A DNA stretch of 31,130 nt from an uncultured Mucilaginibacter sp. (GTDB lineage: Bacteria > Bacteroidota > Bacteroidia > Sphingobacteriales > Sphingobacteriaceae). Shown here piece by piece: positions 9,104-15,463 of this stretch. Each line of letters begins with the position of its first letter. Position 1 is the first letter of the stretch. The notes beneath the pieces are model-generated. The model was given only the letters and a program-made list of their open reading frames with translations, did no database searches and was not told where the DNA came from. The translations under genes were made by a program, and so were the position numbers. The stretch spans positions 1 to 31,130 of the forward strand of contig NZ_CAMLOV010000055.1 of the NCBI RefSeq assembly GCF_946481715.1, given 5' to 3'.

Positions 9104-9122
9104 CCCTCCCCGGAAGGGAGGG
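9104..9122. repeat. Small pyrimidine/purine hairpin after the esterase gene
   Basis: CCCTCCC (9104-9110) and GGGAGGG (9116-9122) form a perfect 7-bp stem with a 5-base loop, 12 bases after the esterase stop. No T-run follows (CTTAAAAAA instead), so it is not a typical intrinsic terminator, although it could protect the 3' end of the transcript. A similar CTCTCC/GGAGAG hairpin lies at 28903-28917. Confidence 0.5.
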
Positions 9123-9150
9123 CTTAAAAAACTGGCGGACGAAGCTAAAG

Positions 9151-9433
9151 TCTCCCCTGGGCATAGCCGTCAACTTAAGGTTTGTTGCATTCTTAAAGAG
9201 CCATCGGCTCGGGAAATATTGTAGCAGCGGGTTTCAACCCGCTGATCGCACGCCCGATTTTGATGAGTGCCGTAGGTACGATCCATATTTACGATTTATA
9301 TGGGCCGAACCTACGGTTCTCTATGTAACTGTTACCTTACTACAACGGATTGAAATCCGTTGCTACAAAATCGGTCGACGCTACGCGTCTGCTTTAACCC
9401 TTATCTTGACGGCTATGCCCCTACCGGGGGAGA
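9151..9433. repeat. About 283-bp nested palindromic element (MITE-like or REP-like), non-coding
   Basis: This fills most of the 393-base gap 9092-9484. Outer arms GGGCATAGCCGTCAA (9159-9173) and its exact complement (9406-9420) extend imperfectly outwards to TCTCCCC and GGGGGAGA and inwards to CTTAAGG / CCTTATC. Inside, in mirror order: a 5-bp hairpin at 9198-9210 (GAGCC/GGCTC) opposite one at 9377-9389 (GACGC/GCGTC); a 9-bp hairpin at 9225-9244 opposite one at 9343-9362; and a central stem CCGTAGGTACG (9270-9280) with CGAACCTACGG (9306-9316), continued by CCATAT (9283-9288) and ATATGG (9298-9303). No transposase is nearby. A 128-codon frame crosses it but follows the palindromes and is not believed. 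Only one copy is in the window. Confidence 0.75.
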
Positions 9434-9484
9434 TTAATAGGCGTTCATGAAGGCTTCGCCGTTTAGAGGGGGCTGAGCTGCTGC

Positions 9485-10762
9485 TTAGTGCCCCATCACC
9501 ATCTCCACCTTCTTCACTTTCAAATTCTTAAAAGCAAACCAAAGGATACCTACAAAGCAGATGCCCGGTACCAAATACGCCACTTGTATGTTAAACTTAT
9601 CAGATACCTGGCCCATTATTGGCGGCATAATAGCACCACCTACAATACTCATGATAACTAACGACGAACCTAACTTTGTTTTAGCACCCAAATCGCGGAT
9701 GCTTAATGAGAATATAGTTGGGAACATAATAGACATAAAAAACCACACCGCCATAAGCGTGTAAACGGCAATACTGCCGCTAAGGTTTACGGCTGCTGCA
9801 ATCAGTATAACATTAATAACGGCATACGTAAACAACAGCTTAACGGGGTTAAAAAAGCGCATTAGCAAGGTGCCGATAAACCGCCCCGCCATAAAGCCAA
9901 AAAAGGCAATAGACAAATAAATGGCTGCGGGTTTTTCTGCGAAACCGCCAACACGTTCGCTAAAGCGGATAAAAAAACTGCTTATACAGGTTTGCGCGCC
10001 AACATAAAAAAACTCGGCCAATACGCCGCTCATCAAATGTTTGTTCCGCAACAATTCGGCAATACGTACACCCAATGGGCGTTGTTCGCTTTTCTTCTCG
10101 GCTTCGGTTTCTTCTTTTATAGTTGGGAAGGTGGTGCGCCATACCATTACGGCCACCAAAAAAACAACAACACCAATCACTACAAAGGGCAATTGAACAC
10201 TGGACGCTTCCTTATTCAGGTAAGCGTTCATTTGATCGGCAGACATGCCCACCTCTTGTTCTTTTGTCAATGTTTCGCCCGACAGGATGAACATCCCACC
10301 CAAATAGGTAGACGACACCGCCGCGAAACCGTTAAATGATTGCGCCAGGTTGATACGTTGCGTAGCGCTTTTTGCATCGCCAATTAAGGTTATCAATGGA
10401 TTTGCTGCGGTCTCTAAAAAGGCCATGCCCGAAAAAACCACGAATAAAGCACCAAGGAAAAATGCGTAATTACGCACCGCTGCCGCCGAGTAAAATAGCA
10501 ATGCCCCTACCGAAAATAACAGCAAGCCCAAAATGATACCGCCTTTATACCCATATTTCTTCATAAACAAGGCAGCCGGGATGGGCAGCAGGAAGTAAGC
10601 AATATATGAAGCCGAATCGATCAATGAGGATTGGAAATCGGTAAGCTGGCAAGCCTTTTTAAGGTGCGGGATAAGTATCGGGTTAAGGTTGAGTGCGAAT
10701 CCCCATAAAAAGAAAAGGGAGGTGATAAGCGTTACCGCTATTACGTTGCTGTTTTTTTGCAT
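9485..10762 (-). CDS. FucP-like sugar MFS transporter (FHS family)
   Basis: A 425-residue, twelve-helix major facilitator of the fucose/glucose/galactose:H+ symporter family. It aligns well with E. coli FucP: LFFLWGFALNLN opens helix 1, then TDFQSSLIDSASY, the signature GMAFLETAANP with the conserved Glu (Glu117, equivalent to FucP Glu135), and LAQSFNGFAA. At the place of the FucP proton-coupling Asp46 (NLND) this protein has Pro28 (NLNP), with an Asp further on in LIDSA where FucP has LIQSA. The start is ATG at 10762. It lies 36 bases after the lipoprotein gene and is probably transcribed with it and the GH172 gene. The sugar is unknown; the neighbour suggests an arabinose- or fructose-type monosaccharide, but this is inference. 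Confidence 0.85.
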   Translation of the reverse strand: MQKNSNVIAVTLITSLFFLWGFALNLNPILIPHLKKACQLTDFQSSLIDSASYIAYFLLPIPAALFMKKYGYKGGIILGLLLFSVGALLFYSAAAVRNYAFFLGALFVVFSGMAFLETAANPLITLIGDAKSATQRINLAQSFNGFAAVSSTYLGGMFILSGETLTKEQEVGMSADQMNAYLNKEASSVQLPFVVIGVVVFLVAVMVWRTTFPTIKEETEAEKKSEQRPLGVRIAELLRNKHLMSGVLAEFFYVGAQTCISSFFIRFSERVGGFAEKPAAIYLSIAFFGFMAGRFIGTLLMRFFNPVKLLFTYAVINVILIAAAVNLSGSIAVYTLMAVWFFMSIMFPTIFSLSIRDLGAKTKLGSSLVIMSIVGGAIMPPIMGQVSDKFNIQVAYLVPGICFVGILWFAFKNLKVKKVEMVMGH

Positions 10763-10798
10763 TTAGTTTAAAACTTGAATTGGTGGGCTGAATATATA

Positions 10799-12001
10799 TT
10801 ATTTAAAGGCAGCTTGTATATCATTCAGCGATATTCCCAGGGTTTTTATTGCAATTGCGTTTAACGCTGATTTTTCGCCCGTAAAATGGAATACGCTATG
10901 CCGGTGCGTAAGCTTCTCGCCCGGCTTTAAAAATGCCGCCGGGGAGACGCTTTCAATTTCGTAAAAAGGTCCCATTTGCCCGCCGGTAGCCAGTGGCCCA
11001 TCGTTATAGGCATTTACCGCGTCGCCTTTAAAAGGAGGCTTATCGGTTCGCCATTCCTGGTTCAAATAGGTTGCTGTGCTATCAATATCAAAGAGGGTAA
11101 TGGTGAGTACGCCCTTCAGCGGATCGTAGCTGCCGGCCATTGTTTTGGCGCGGTTTGGAGGCAAGCCCAGTTTACCTCGCGATTTACCGTCGGCTTTAAA
11201 AAGCAGGGTGCCCTTACTGTACTTCACTCTGTCAGGCGGTATTTGGCCAAAGTAATTGGTAGTAGCTACCTTGCCTGTGGCGTTGTCGTTATATGGCACC
11301 ACCGTTACTGTGTTTGGCGAAGGCCGAAACATGTCCAAATTCCAGAGGCAGGGCGCACCGGTTGTTTTATCCCATGCTTTGTCGCCGTTATTAATAATGG
11401 TGTTTTCGGTACTGAAACCAACCGAGTTTATTCCGGCAAGTTTAATACCCAGTATTTGCTCAGTCTCCTGTTTATCCAGTATACTTACTTTTCGCGTTAA
11501 TTTTATTTTCAGCAGGGTGTTGGCGTAGTTCAGCATTTCGGTGGATTTGCTCATCAAAACCTCTGTAAGGTTTGCCCATTCCAGCTGCCACTTTTCGTTA
11601 TCAACCGCTGCAGGCGTATGCCAGTTGGCAAATTCCATTTTGGTGCCGGGTTTAAAAAATAGCGAGAAAGGCCCTCCCTCCGGCCCCAGCCATAATCTAT
11701 CTTCACCACCGTAGGCGTTCATATGCGCATCGGGTATGGTATCAAAGGCTTTGTAGTTTATCCAACCAAAACTCTGGCTATAATCGCCATCAGCAGTTGA
11801 GGTAAATACCTTGGCCTGGTATTTTGGCGAAACGATGACCTTGGAAAGCCCATTATTGCTTTGCAAAACTACAATGCTGTCATGTGCCTTCAGGAAATTC
11901 AGGTCGTGTGCAAAAGTCCCATTGCGGGGAGGCATGTACATGGTACAGGCGCTAAGGCCGGAAGCTATTAAAGTAAATGCAAAAGTTTTTATCGCTTTCA
12001 T
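10799..12001 (-). CDS. Uncharacterised lipoprotein, possibly DUF6786
   Basis: A 400-residue predicted lipoprotein with lipobox LSAC (Cys19). The body is rich in beta-strand-like stretches with Trp/Gly motifs (GGEDRLWLGPEGGPFSLFF around residue 100), then an extended region and a C-terminal LKPGEKLTHRHSVFHF segment. This pattern resembles DUF6786-type Bacteroidota lipoproteins and, loosely, mutarotase-like beta-sandwich proteins that handle sugars; the family name is from memory and tentative. It sits between the GH172 gene (153 bases upstream, with a repeat in the gap) and the FucP-like transporter (36 bases downstream). A role in processing or binding the same saccharide is plausible but not shown. 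No catalytic motif can be named. Confidence 0.7.
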   Translation of the reverse strand: MKAIKTFAFTLIASGLSACTMYMPPRNGTFAHDLNFLKAHDSIVVLQSNNGLSKVIVSPKYQAKVFTSTADGDYSQSFGWINYKAFDTIPDAHMNAYGGEDRLWLGPEGGPFSLFFKPGTKMEFANWHTPAAVDNEKWQLEWANLTEVLMSKSTEMLNYANTLLKIKLTRKVSILDKQETEQILGIKLAGINSVGFSTENTIINNGDKAWDKTTGAPCLWNLDMFRPSPNTVTVVPYNDNATGKVATTNYFGQIPPDRVKYSKGTLLFKADGKSRGKLGLPPNRAKTMAGSYDPLKGVLTITLFDIDSTATYLNQEWRTDKPPFKGDAVNAYNDGPLATGGQMGPFYEIESVSPAAFLKPGEKLTHRHSVFHFTGEKSALNAIAIKTLGISLNDIQAAFK

Positions 12002-12056
12002 GGCTTTATTATGTTTTGGTTTGAGTTTGGATTCCGCCCAAAAAAAAATTTAGCTC

Positions 12057-12133
12057 GGTGTCCTTTGCGTCTCTCTCTTGGTGCCCTTTGTGGTAAATTA
12101 AACACAAAGGCCACTAAGGTCTTCACAAAGGCC
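12057..12133. repeat. Double inverted repeat of CCTTTGTG / CACAAAGG units
   Basis: Two direct copies of GGTGyCCTTTGyG (12057-12069 and 12080-12092) face two direct copies of CACAAAGGCC (12103-12112 and 12124-12133). The inner pair can form a stem of 8 bp plus 3 bp around one mismatch (12081-12114). It occupies half of the 153-base gap between the lipoprotein and GH172 genes. A run of nine A on the plus strand (T on the minus strand) lies just beyond at about 12040-12050, so on the minus strand it could weaken transcription from GH172 into the downstream genes. It looks like an interspersed intergenic repeat. Confidence 0.55.
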
Positions 12134-12154
12134 ATAAAATGGATGCTGGCCAGT

Positions 12155-13318
12155 TTAATTTATCTCCAGGTCATCCTTCGATGGCAATTTCGGGAATGCG
12201 CCATGTTCCCCGGTTTGGTACCAAAACACTACCGATGCCAGGTCGTCCTGCAAGGGCAAATACCTGCCCCCGCTACGCCAGCCGAGGGCCTGCAGGGTTA
12301 CTTTCAGGTTCTTTTCGAAACGGATCGGGTCGGCAATGTGCCAGCGGTATAAGCCAAAGCGTTGGGCAATATTATAATGCCCGTCGCCGCGTATTACTTG
12401 CGGCAAGCCGGTATAGGGGCCGCTAAACTCGGTGTATTCGGTACCTTCGCTGCCATCAGGGCGTTTTTTGCGGGTATCAAAATCATACGATCCGCAGAAA
12501 TAATCCTCGGTACCTGTGCCAATAATGGTTGGGTACTTGGTATCGCCATCCATAAAGAATTTTATTTCGCCCTCGCCCCACCAGCCGTTTTTGTTGGAGC
12601 CGTAGGCAAGGTAAGTCCCCACATATTGCCCTTTGCCCTGGATGCTATCTACCAGTACATAGTCCTTTTTATACGGCAGCGGGTTTATCCGGCGGAATTG
12701 TGCGTGGAAGTAGCCTGCATCCTCGGGTACCTTTGTGAGCGTATAATCTACCTGGTAATACAGCACCATATCTTCATTATCTATGTTTTCCATGGTGATG
12801 CGGCATTTCTTGCGGAAGGGCATTGGCCAGTAGCAATTGAAGGCGCTGCCCGGGTTTACCACAACCGCCAGCGAGGTTACCGGCGCGTATTTGCCCCAGC
12901 CCATGCAAAAAAAATCGCCAACGGGCGCTTCTACCGATGGCGTGGTTTCATCGTCCCAATAAAAGCGGATGATGGAGTAGCGCCAGTTGCCGGTTGGCGT
13001 CATCCAGATATGTTGGATAGCACCCGGCCCGTCAATCTCGGCTACGGTGTAGGTGGTGTGTTTTTTGATGATAACGCTGGGGCTTACCTTCCAGGTTGGG
13101 CCAAGGTCGCGCGAGGCGCTTGCGCCGGTACCGGTGGTAGCCATGCCGCCTTTACCTTTTTCGCCGTTAAAGTTTTCGGGGCTGATGGAGCGGCTGATGG
13201 CATCCGAGGTTCGGAAGATGTTGCCCATGTTGTTGTTTAACCCATCGTATTTTTGCTGCGCACGCGCAGCGAAGGCCAGGACGCACAGCGCCCCAGCTAA
13301 AAATAATTGCTTCTTCAT
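12155..13318 (-). CDS. GH172 (DUF2961) family glycoside hydrolase, secreted
   Basis: A 387-residue protein with an N-terminal signal peptide ending AFAARAQ (about residue 21), so periplasmic or exported. The body matches DUF2961, now CAZy family GH172, which includes difructose-dianhydride I synthase/hydrolase and alpha-D-arabinofuranosidases. Family marks are the N-terminal SPENFNGEKGKGG, GPGAIQHIWMT, FYWDDETTPSVEAPVGDFF and WWGEGEIKFFMDGD followed by GTGTEDYF. Glu249/Glu251 and Glu271 lie where the two catalytic glutamates of characterised GH172 enzymes fall (about 21 residues apart). Length is normal for a single-domain member. It heads a likely minus-strand cluster with the lipoprotein and FucP-like transporter. 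The natural substrate cannot be read from sequence. Confidence 0.9.
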   Translation of the reverse strand: MKKQLFLAGALCVLAFAARAQQKYDGLNNNMGNIFRTSDAISRSISPENFNGEKGKGGMATTGTGASASRDLGPTWKVSPSVIIKKHTTYTVAEIDGPGAIQHIWMTPTGNWRYSIIRFYWDDETTPSVEAPVGDFFCMGWGKYAPVTSLAVVVNPGSAFNCYWPMPFRKKCRITMENIDNEDMVLYYQVDYTLTKVPEDAGYFHAQFRRINPLPYKKDYVLVDSIQGKGQYVGTYLAYGSNKNGWWGEGEIKFFMDGDTKYPTIIGTGTEDYFCGSYDFDTRKKRPDGSEGTEYTEFSGPYTGLPQVIRGDGHYNIAQRFGLYRWHIADPIRFEKNLKVTLQALGWRSGGRYLPLQDDLASVVFWYQTGEHGAFPKLPSKDDLEIN

Positions 13319-13438
13319 AAATTCAGGTTTATAAGAAACTAAATGTAGGAAATAGTTTGCAATTCGCAGTGGGCAGTGGGCAAGTCCTAAAAGTTACTGT
13401 TGTTTTGAAAATCGAAAATAAAGTGATACTGCTAACAC

Positions 13439-13575
13439 AAACTGCAAATTGAGAACTGCCAACCACAAACTTTCAACTGAAAACTGAACTGAGAACCGCC
13501 AACTGAAAACTGCAAACTGAAAACTGCCAACTGAACTGAGAACCACCAACTGAAAACTGCCAACTGAAAACCGTA
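13439..13575. repeat. Degenerate AACTG-rich repeat containing a 47-bp tandem duplication
   Basis: The 282-base gap between the GH172 and helicase starts is dominated by variations of (CC)AACTGAAAACTG. A 32-base block at 13482-13513 recurs at 13529-13560 with one mismatch, and the following 15 bases match less well, giving a 47-bp imperfect tandem duplication that runs up to the helicase promoter. Minus-strand frames through it encode only simple Phe/Ser/Val/Gln peptides and are not believed to be genes. Confidence 0.7.
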
Positions 13576-13581
13576 TCTTTG
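13574..13581 (+). promoter_or_regulatory. Bacteroidota-type -7 promoter element for the helicase gene
   Basis: TATCTTTG fits the Bacteroidota -7 consensus TAnnTTTG and lies 19 bases before the helicase ATG, giving a short leader. No TTTG/TTG element is found 19-21 bases upstream because the AACTG repeat occupies that position, so the -33 half is weak or absent. Confidence 0.55.
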
Positions 13582-13600
13582 CACCCTCAAAATTAGTACA

Positions 13601-14911
13601 ATGGTGTGGGCAGATAAATTTAAGCTGAATAAGCAACTGGTAAAGGCGGTAAACGAAGCAGGCTTTGATGTACCGAAGGAAATACAGTTGAAAACGCTGA
13701 CACGCATCACCGGCGGGCAGGATGTTATTGGCATTGGCCCCGAAGGTGCCGGCAAAACCACTACGCTTGTTTTGGGTACGCTTAACCGTTTTAACCACAA
13801 AGCCGATGGCGTACCGCGTGCGCTGATCCTTGCACCCGACCAGGAACGCGTTTTTGAGATAGTAGAACAATTTGGCCGCCTTAACCGCAATACTTCTATC
13901 CGCATTGTTAGCTTGCACAACGGCACCCCGGTAGACCAGCAAATGGATGACCTGGCCGATGGCGCAGATATTGTTGTTGCTACGCCCGACCGTGCCCGTG
14001 CCATTTACCTAAAGCTTGGTTTGAACCTAAACAAGGTAAACTTTTTGGCGGTAGATGATGCACACCTTATTGTTAAACAAGGGCTGCAATTACCTGTAGT
14101 TGAACTGGCTAACAGCATTGACAAGGGGCAGCATATCATCTTTAGCGAAGTAATGCACGACAAGCTGGAGAAAATGATAGCGCCCTTTATGGTGAACCCT
14201 GCAACTATTGAAGTTGACGAGTTGCCCGAAGAAAAAGTTGCTACCCACCCGCAGATGCTTTACCATGTGCCCAACTTTGGCACCAAGCTGAATTTGCTTA
14301 GCCTGTTTATGAACGATGAGGAACTGTTTACCAAAACGGTTGTCTTCGCCAATACAAAAACAACAGCAGAGACGCTGTACAAAAGCCTGGAGAACCGCTT
14401 GCGTAAGTCGGTAGCTTTGCTAAGTCCTGCATTTTTTGAATATAACCAAGTAAAGGATATCAGCGATTTTAAGGCGAACGATGCGCTAAGGGTATTAATT
14501 GTTGCGAATGAGAGCATTGAGGATATCGACCTTAAGCAGATCCCGTTCATCCTGCATTTCGACCTGCCTTTGGAGAAAGAGGTTTTTATCAGCCACATCC
14601 TTAATACGGATATAGAAGCAGAAGACGAAACCCTGGCGATTACCTTTGCCACCGATATTGAACTGGACCAGGTGCGCAAAATAGAACAGGCCACCGGGCA
14701 AAAAATGCAAAACGCCGAACTGCCCGACGAATTGGTTATAGAAAAAACCCGCAAGCAAAAGGAAAGCGAAAAGGTGGTAAAGCCTGTAAAGGTTGACCCT
14801 AACAAACACGTGCCGGGAGAAGCTTTTCATGAAAAGAAACCGGAAAACGCCAAGACTTACAACATCAGTGCTAATAAAAAAGCCAAGATGAATAAAAAGA
14901 AAAATCATTAA
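13601..14911 (+). CDS. Degenerate DEAD-box RNA helicase-like protein
   Basis: A 436-residue protein with the two RecA-like domains of a DEAD-box helicase but altered motifs. A Q-motif-like IQ lies at 28-29, motif I is GPEGAGKTTT (46-55, intact Lys/Thr), the motif Ia region is LAPDQER instead of PTREL, motif Ib is TPDRAR, and motif II is DDAH (152-155) instead of DEAD. Motif III SAT is replaced by FSEV (181-184). In domain 2, FANTKTTAETL (motif IV region) and IEDIDLKQIPFILHFDLP (motif V-like) remain, but the HRxGRxxR of motif VI is missing (FISHILNTD). The C-terminus is a Lys/Asn-rich tail. ATP binding seems possible; hydrolysis and unwinding are doubtful. It may be an RNA-binding or ribosome-associated paralogue. 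It is a single gene with its own promoter. Confidence 0.85.
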   Translation: MVWADKFKLNKQLVKAVNEAGFDVPKEIQLKTLTRITGGQDVIGIGPEGAGKTTTLVLGTLNRFNHKADGVPRALILAPDQERVFEIVEQFGRLNRNTSIRIVSLHNGTPVDQQMDDLADGADIVVATPDRARAIYLKLGLNLNKVNFLAVDDAHLIVKQGLQLPVVELANSIDKGQHIIFSEVMHDKLEKMIAPFMVNPATIEVDELPEEKVATHPQMLYHVPNFGTKLNLLSLFMNDEELFTKTVVFANTKTTAETLYKSLENRLRKSVALLSPAFFEYNQVKDISDFKANDALRVLIVANESIEDIDLKQIPFILHFDLPLEKEVFISHILNTDIEAEDETLAITFATDIELDQVRKIEQATGQKMQNAELPDELVIEKTRKQKESEKVVKPVKVDPNKHVPGEAFHEKKPENAKTYNISANKKAKMNKKKNH

Positions 14912-14986
14912 GCTGAAAAAGCAAAGATTTTTGAAGAAAAACGCCCATTTTTCTCCGGTATTTTAGGAAAATTTGAACAGGAAATG

Positions 14987-15169
14987 GTGTTCCACATCCG
15001 TTCCAAAAAAGTGTTCCACTACGTTTTAGCGCGCTTTTTACTTTTATTTTAACAGACTGTTAATAAGGTAAATATGGGCGTTACTTAAAGAACTGGGGTG
15101 TTCCAAAGTGTTTCACAAAAAACTGCAAATCGTTGATTATCAGGATAAAGCAAATTCAGGGTGTTCCAC
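14987..15169. repeat. Cluster of GTGTTCCAC direct repeats
   Basis: GTGTTCCAC occurs at 14987-14995, 15011-15019 and 15161-15169, with variants GTGTTCCAA at 15098-15106 and GTGTTTCAC at 15108-15116. The last exact copy also forms a hairpin with its complement at 15177-15185. The cluster lies in the 288-base gap 14912-15199 between the convergent ends of the helicase and VF530 genes. The same gap holds a 15-base palindrome TTAACAGACTGTTAA (15049-15063). No gene was seen there. Confidence 0.55.
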
Positions 15170-15186
15170 ACACAAAGTGGAACACC
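15160..15186 (-). terminator. Hairpin just downstream of VF530 (possible terminator)
   Basis: GGTGTTCCAC (15160-15169) and GTGGAACACC (15177-15186) make a perfect 10-bp stem with a 7-base loop, starting 13 bases after the VF530 stop. On the minus strand no clear T-run follows, so it may be a processing or stability hairpin rather than a strong intrinsic terminator. Confidence 0.45.
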
Positions 15187-15199
15187 TGGATGGCACTGT

Positions 15200-15436
15200 C
15201 TAAGCCCCGCCGGAGGGCATTTGCTTGTGGTATTTTACGTATAAGTCCTCTACTTTCTTCCGTGCCCAGGGCGTTTTCCGCAGAAATTTCAGGCTCGAAT
15301 TAACGCTTGGGTCCTCCAAAAAACAATTGATGCGGATACGGTAACCCAGTTCTGCCCAGCCAAAATGCGCCACCAATGCATTGATGATAGCCTCTAATGT
15401 TTTGCCCTGCAGCGGATCCTTCGGTTTTTGCTCCAT
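15200..15436 (-). CDS. VF530 family DNA-binding protein (DUF2132)
   Basis: A 78-residue protein with the complete VF530 signature: [24 protein letters not shown] in the N-terminal half and [22 protein letters not shown] in the C-terminal half, full length for the family. The structure is known from Vibrio VF530, where the fold suggests nucleic-acid binding; the cellular role is not established. It starts 27 bases after the stop of exuT on the same strand, so it may be read through from the uronate operon. TAAATTTG (complement of 15441-15448), a -7-like match only four bases before the ATG, leaves open a nearly leaderless own transcript. No functional link to uronate use is evident. Confidence 0.92.
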   Translation of the reverse strand: MEQKPKDPLQGKTLEAIINALVAHFGWAELGYRIRINCFLEDPSVNSSLKFLRKTPWARKKVEDLYVKYHKQMPSGGA

Positions 15437-15463
15437 GCGGCAAATTTAGCTATTTACTATGGT

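Noticed and set aside
9151..9433. Palindromic element as a complete insertion sequence
   Set aside because: There is no transposase-like reading frame in or near it; only a non-autonomous or structural element can be supported.
9064..9450. 128-codon plus-strand frame after the esterase gene
   Set aside because: It starts inside the esterase gene and runs through the palindromic element; its peptide just translates inverted repeats and has no domain-like character.
12362..13240. 292-codon plus-strand frame
   Set aside because: Antisense to the well-supported GH172 gene; composition is that of a shadow frame in GC-richer codon positions.
13394..14004. Minus-strand frames of 182 and 190 codons with repeated Phe/Ser/Val/Gln peptides
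   Set aside because: They translate the AACTG repeat array and the antisense of the helicase gene; repeat-derived peptides, not proteins.
14987..15185. Possible CRISPR-like array of GTGTTCCAC
   Set aside because: Repeats are only 9 bases, spacing is irregular (2 to about 80 bases) and no cas genes are present.
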